Part shown: in pieces, positions 63,156 to 64,000 of the stretch
Layout of the letters: each line of letters starts with the position of its first letter
Numbering within the stretch: position 1 is the stretch's first letter
Assembly (NCBI GenBank): GCA_029560875.1
Contig: JAKQKB010000168.1
Span: 1-64,000, forward strand
Direction of reading: 5' to 3'
DNA length: 64,000 nt
From: Bacteroidota bacterium
GTDB lineage: Bacteria; Bacteroidota; Bacteroidia; Bacteroidales; Tenuifilaceae
Position numbers and translations under genes: made by a program
Notes under the pieces: model-generated
Database searches by the model: none
Told to the model about the DNA's origin: nothing
The model's input: only the letters and a program-made list of their open reading frames with translations

Positions 63156-64000
63156 ATGGTCATAGGGTTAGCCAAGAATCGATTAGTGCTACTAGGCTTG
63201 ATGCTCATTTTTGTGGTCAGTTCCTGCAAGTCCGACCGAAGTAAGGATGCAATTACGGTATCGACCGATGAACTTGCAACGGATAGTACTGTGACTGCAG
63301 GTATACAGTCTGTTAAGCAAATTTTTTACTCCTTGCCATCGCCGTTGGAAACAGCTCTAATACTAAAGCGTTCAGGCGCTAAGTATAACGAGGAAATTTT
63401 GAATCCAGTTGAAAATGTTTCGCGATACAATACCAATAAGAGTATGGCGCTTAACTTGGGTATTTATAGTACCGATTTAAGTTATGCAAGCCTTTTCGAC
63501 CAAACTCAGGCTACCATTAAGTTCATGACAGCATCCAAAAAGATGGCTGAGAATTTGGGCATTCTTAACGCCATTGATAATGCCGTTATTCAGCGCTTGG
63601 AGGAGAATGTTAATAATCGTGAGGTGATAATGGAAACTATTTCGGAGACCTTTCTTAATACCAACTCTATTCTAGAGGAGGACGATAGGGTTGCCGTTGG
63701 TTCAATAATACTGGTTGGTGGCTGGCTCGAAGGGCTTTACATTGCAACATCATTGGTGGGCGATGTTAATTCCACTGATAACGAATTAGTTGATAGAATT
63801 ATAGACCAAAAATTTTCGTTAGAAACAGTTCTTAATCTTTTAAACCAAAATATCGAAAATCCTGATATTAAGGATATTTATAACGATATAGCTGAATTAA
63901 AGAAAATTTACGACGAGGTGCAAATCTCCGTATCAAAGGTTGAGGTTGTTCAGGATAGCAAGAGTAAGGTGGCCACTTTAAGTTCCAAGAATGTGGTTAC
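63156..64000 (+). CDS. Hypothetical lipoprotein, 5' part only
   Basis: Open from ATG 63156 to the window end (281 codons seen). N terminus is a lipoprotein signal with lipobox VVSSC near residue 24. The rest is helical (KMAENLGILNAIDNAVIQRL, ELVDRIIDQKFSLETVLNLL) and ends with a likely coiled coil. No family recognised. The 3' end is missing because the window stops. Confidence 0.8.
   Translation, partial: MVIGLAKNRLVLLGLMLIFVVSSCKSDRSKDAITVSTDELATDSTVTAGIQSVKQIFYSLPSPLETALILKRSGAKYNEEILNPVENVSRYNTNKSMALNLGIYSTDLSYASLFDQTQATIKFMTASKKMAENLGILNAIDNAVIQRLEENVNNREVIMETISETFLNTNSILEEDDRVAVGSIILVGGWLEGLYIATSLVGDVNSTDNELVDRIIDQKFSLETVLNLLNQNIENPDIKDIYNDIAELKKIYDEVQISVSKVEVVQDSKSKVATLSSKNVV

Overview
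The window looks like a chromosome segment of an anaerobic, fermentative member of the Bacteroidota, probably Bacteroidales or Marinilabiliales. Supporting signs are a giant secreted protease with a type IX secretion (T9SS) sorting domain, an S46 dipeptidyl-peptidase, a TonB-dependent receptor of the large Bacteroidetes outer-membrane family, a TPR/HTH regulator, -7 promoter elements of the form TAnnTTTG, moderate AT richness, and several palindromic intergenic repeats of a kind common in this phylum. No rRNA, tRNA or CRISPR array was seen. The taxonomic call is an inference.

Layout. 1-140: right end of an IS3-family insertion sequence. 234-13077 (minus): CstA-like transporter, a ~3100-residue subtilisin-family T9SS cargo protein, and a TPR/LuxR-type regulator. 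13213-19445 (minus): a fatty-acid/acyl-CoA electron-transfer operon, etfB-etfA, a four-helix-bundle gene, two subunits resembling a membrane Etf:menaquinone oxidoreductase, then acyl-CoA dehydrogenase. 20167-26121 (plus): a hypothetical protein, then DUF2520 protein, KdsC-like phosphatase, UbiA-like prenyltransferase, Maf, and a DPP11-like S46 peptidase.

26638-38788 (plus) is the core of the window: two NADH-linked [FeFe] hydrogenase modules and, between them, a sensory/regulatory module. Module 1 is NuoE-like, short NuoF-like and HydA. The middle module is DRTGG protein, GHKL ATPase, HydS-like sensory [FeFe] hydrogenase, second DRTGG protein, PHP phosphoesterase and second GHKL ATPase. Module 2 is 2Fe-2S ferredoxin, full HydB, HydA and HydC, the subunit set of electron-bifurcating hydrogenases. 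A palindrome TGTTA-N6-TAACA occurs twice ahead of module 1, twice ahead of the sensory module and once (one mismatch) ahead of module 2, suggesting one regulator controls all three. HydA of module 1 has Ser where its paralogue has the second Cys of the TSCCPGW motif. No HydE/F/G maturases are in the window.

38893-44284: a chemoreceptor, a lone receiver protein, a PAS histidine kinase broken by a frameshift, and its NarL-type response regulator. 44294-52161: zinc-ribbon-like protein, TonB-dependent receptor, GH29 fucosidase with an M14 carboxypeptidase, and a STAS/Hpt pair. 52452-58237: gcvT, a ComB-like phosphatase, and a serine-biosynthesis group serC-serA-(four-helix-bundle gene)-DUF1015. 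58557-60510: an AT-rich orphan lipoprotein followed by strongly structured direct repeats, which looks like a foreign cassette. 60611-64000: PLP homeostasis protein, dihydroorotate-dehydrogenase-like protein, a HEAT-like hypothetical, and a lipoprotein running off the end.

Together the genes describe an organism that degrades proteins and glycans outside the cell, oxidises acyl-CoAs through Etf and a membrane quinone link, and disposes of reductant as H2 with dedicated hydrogen/redox sensing.
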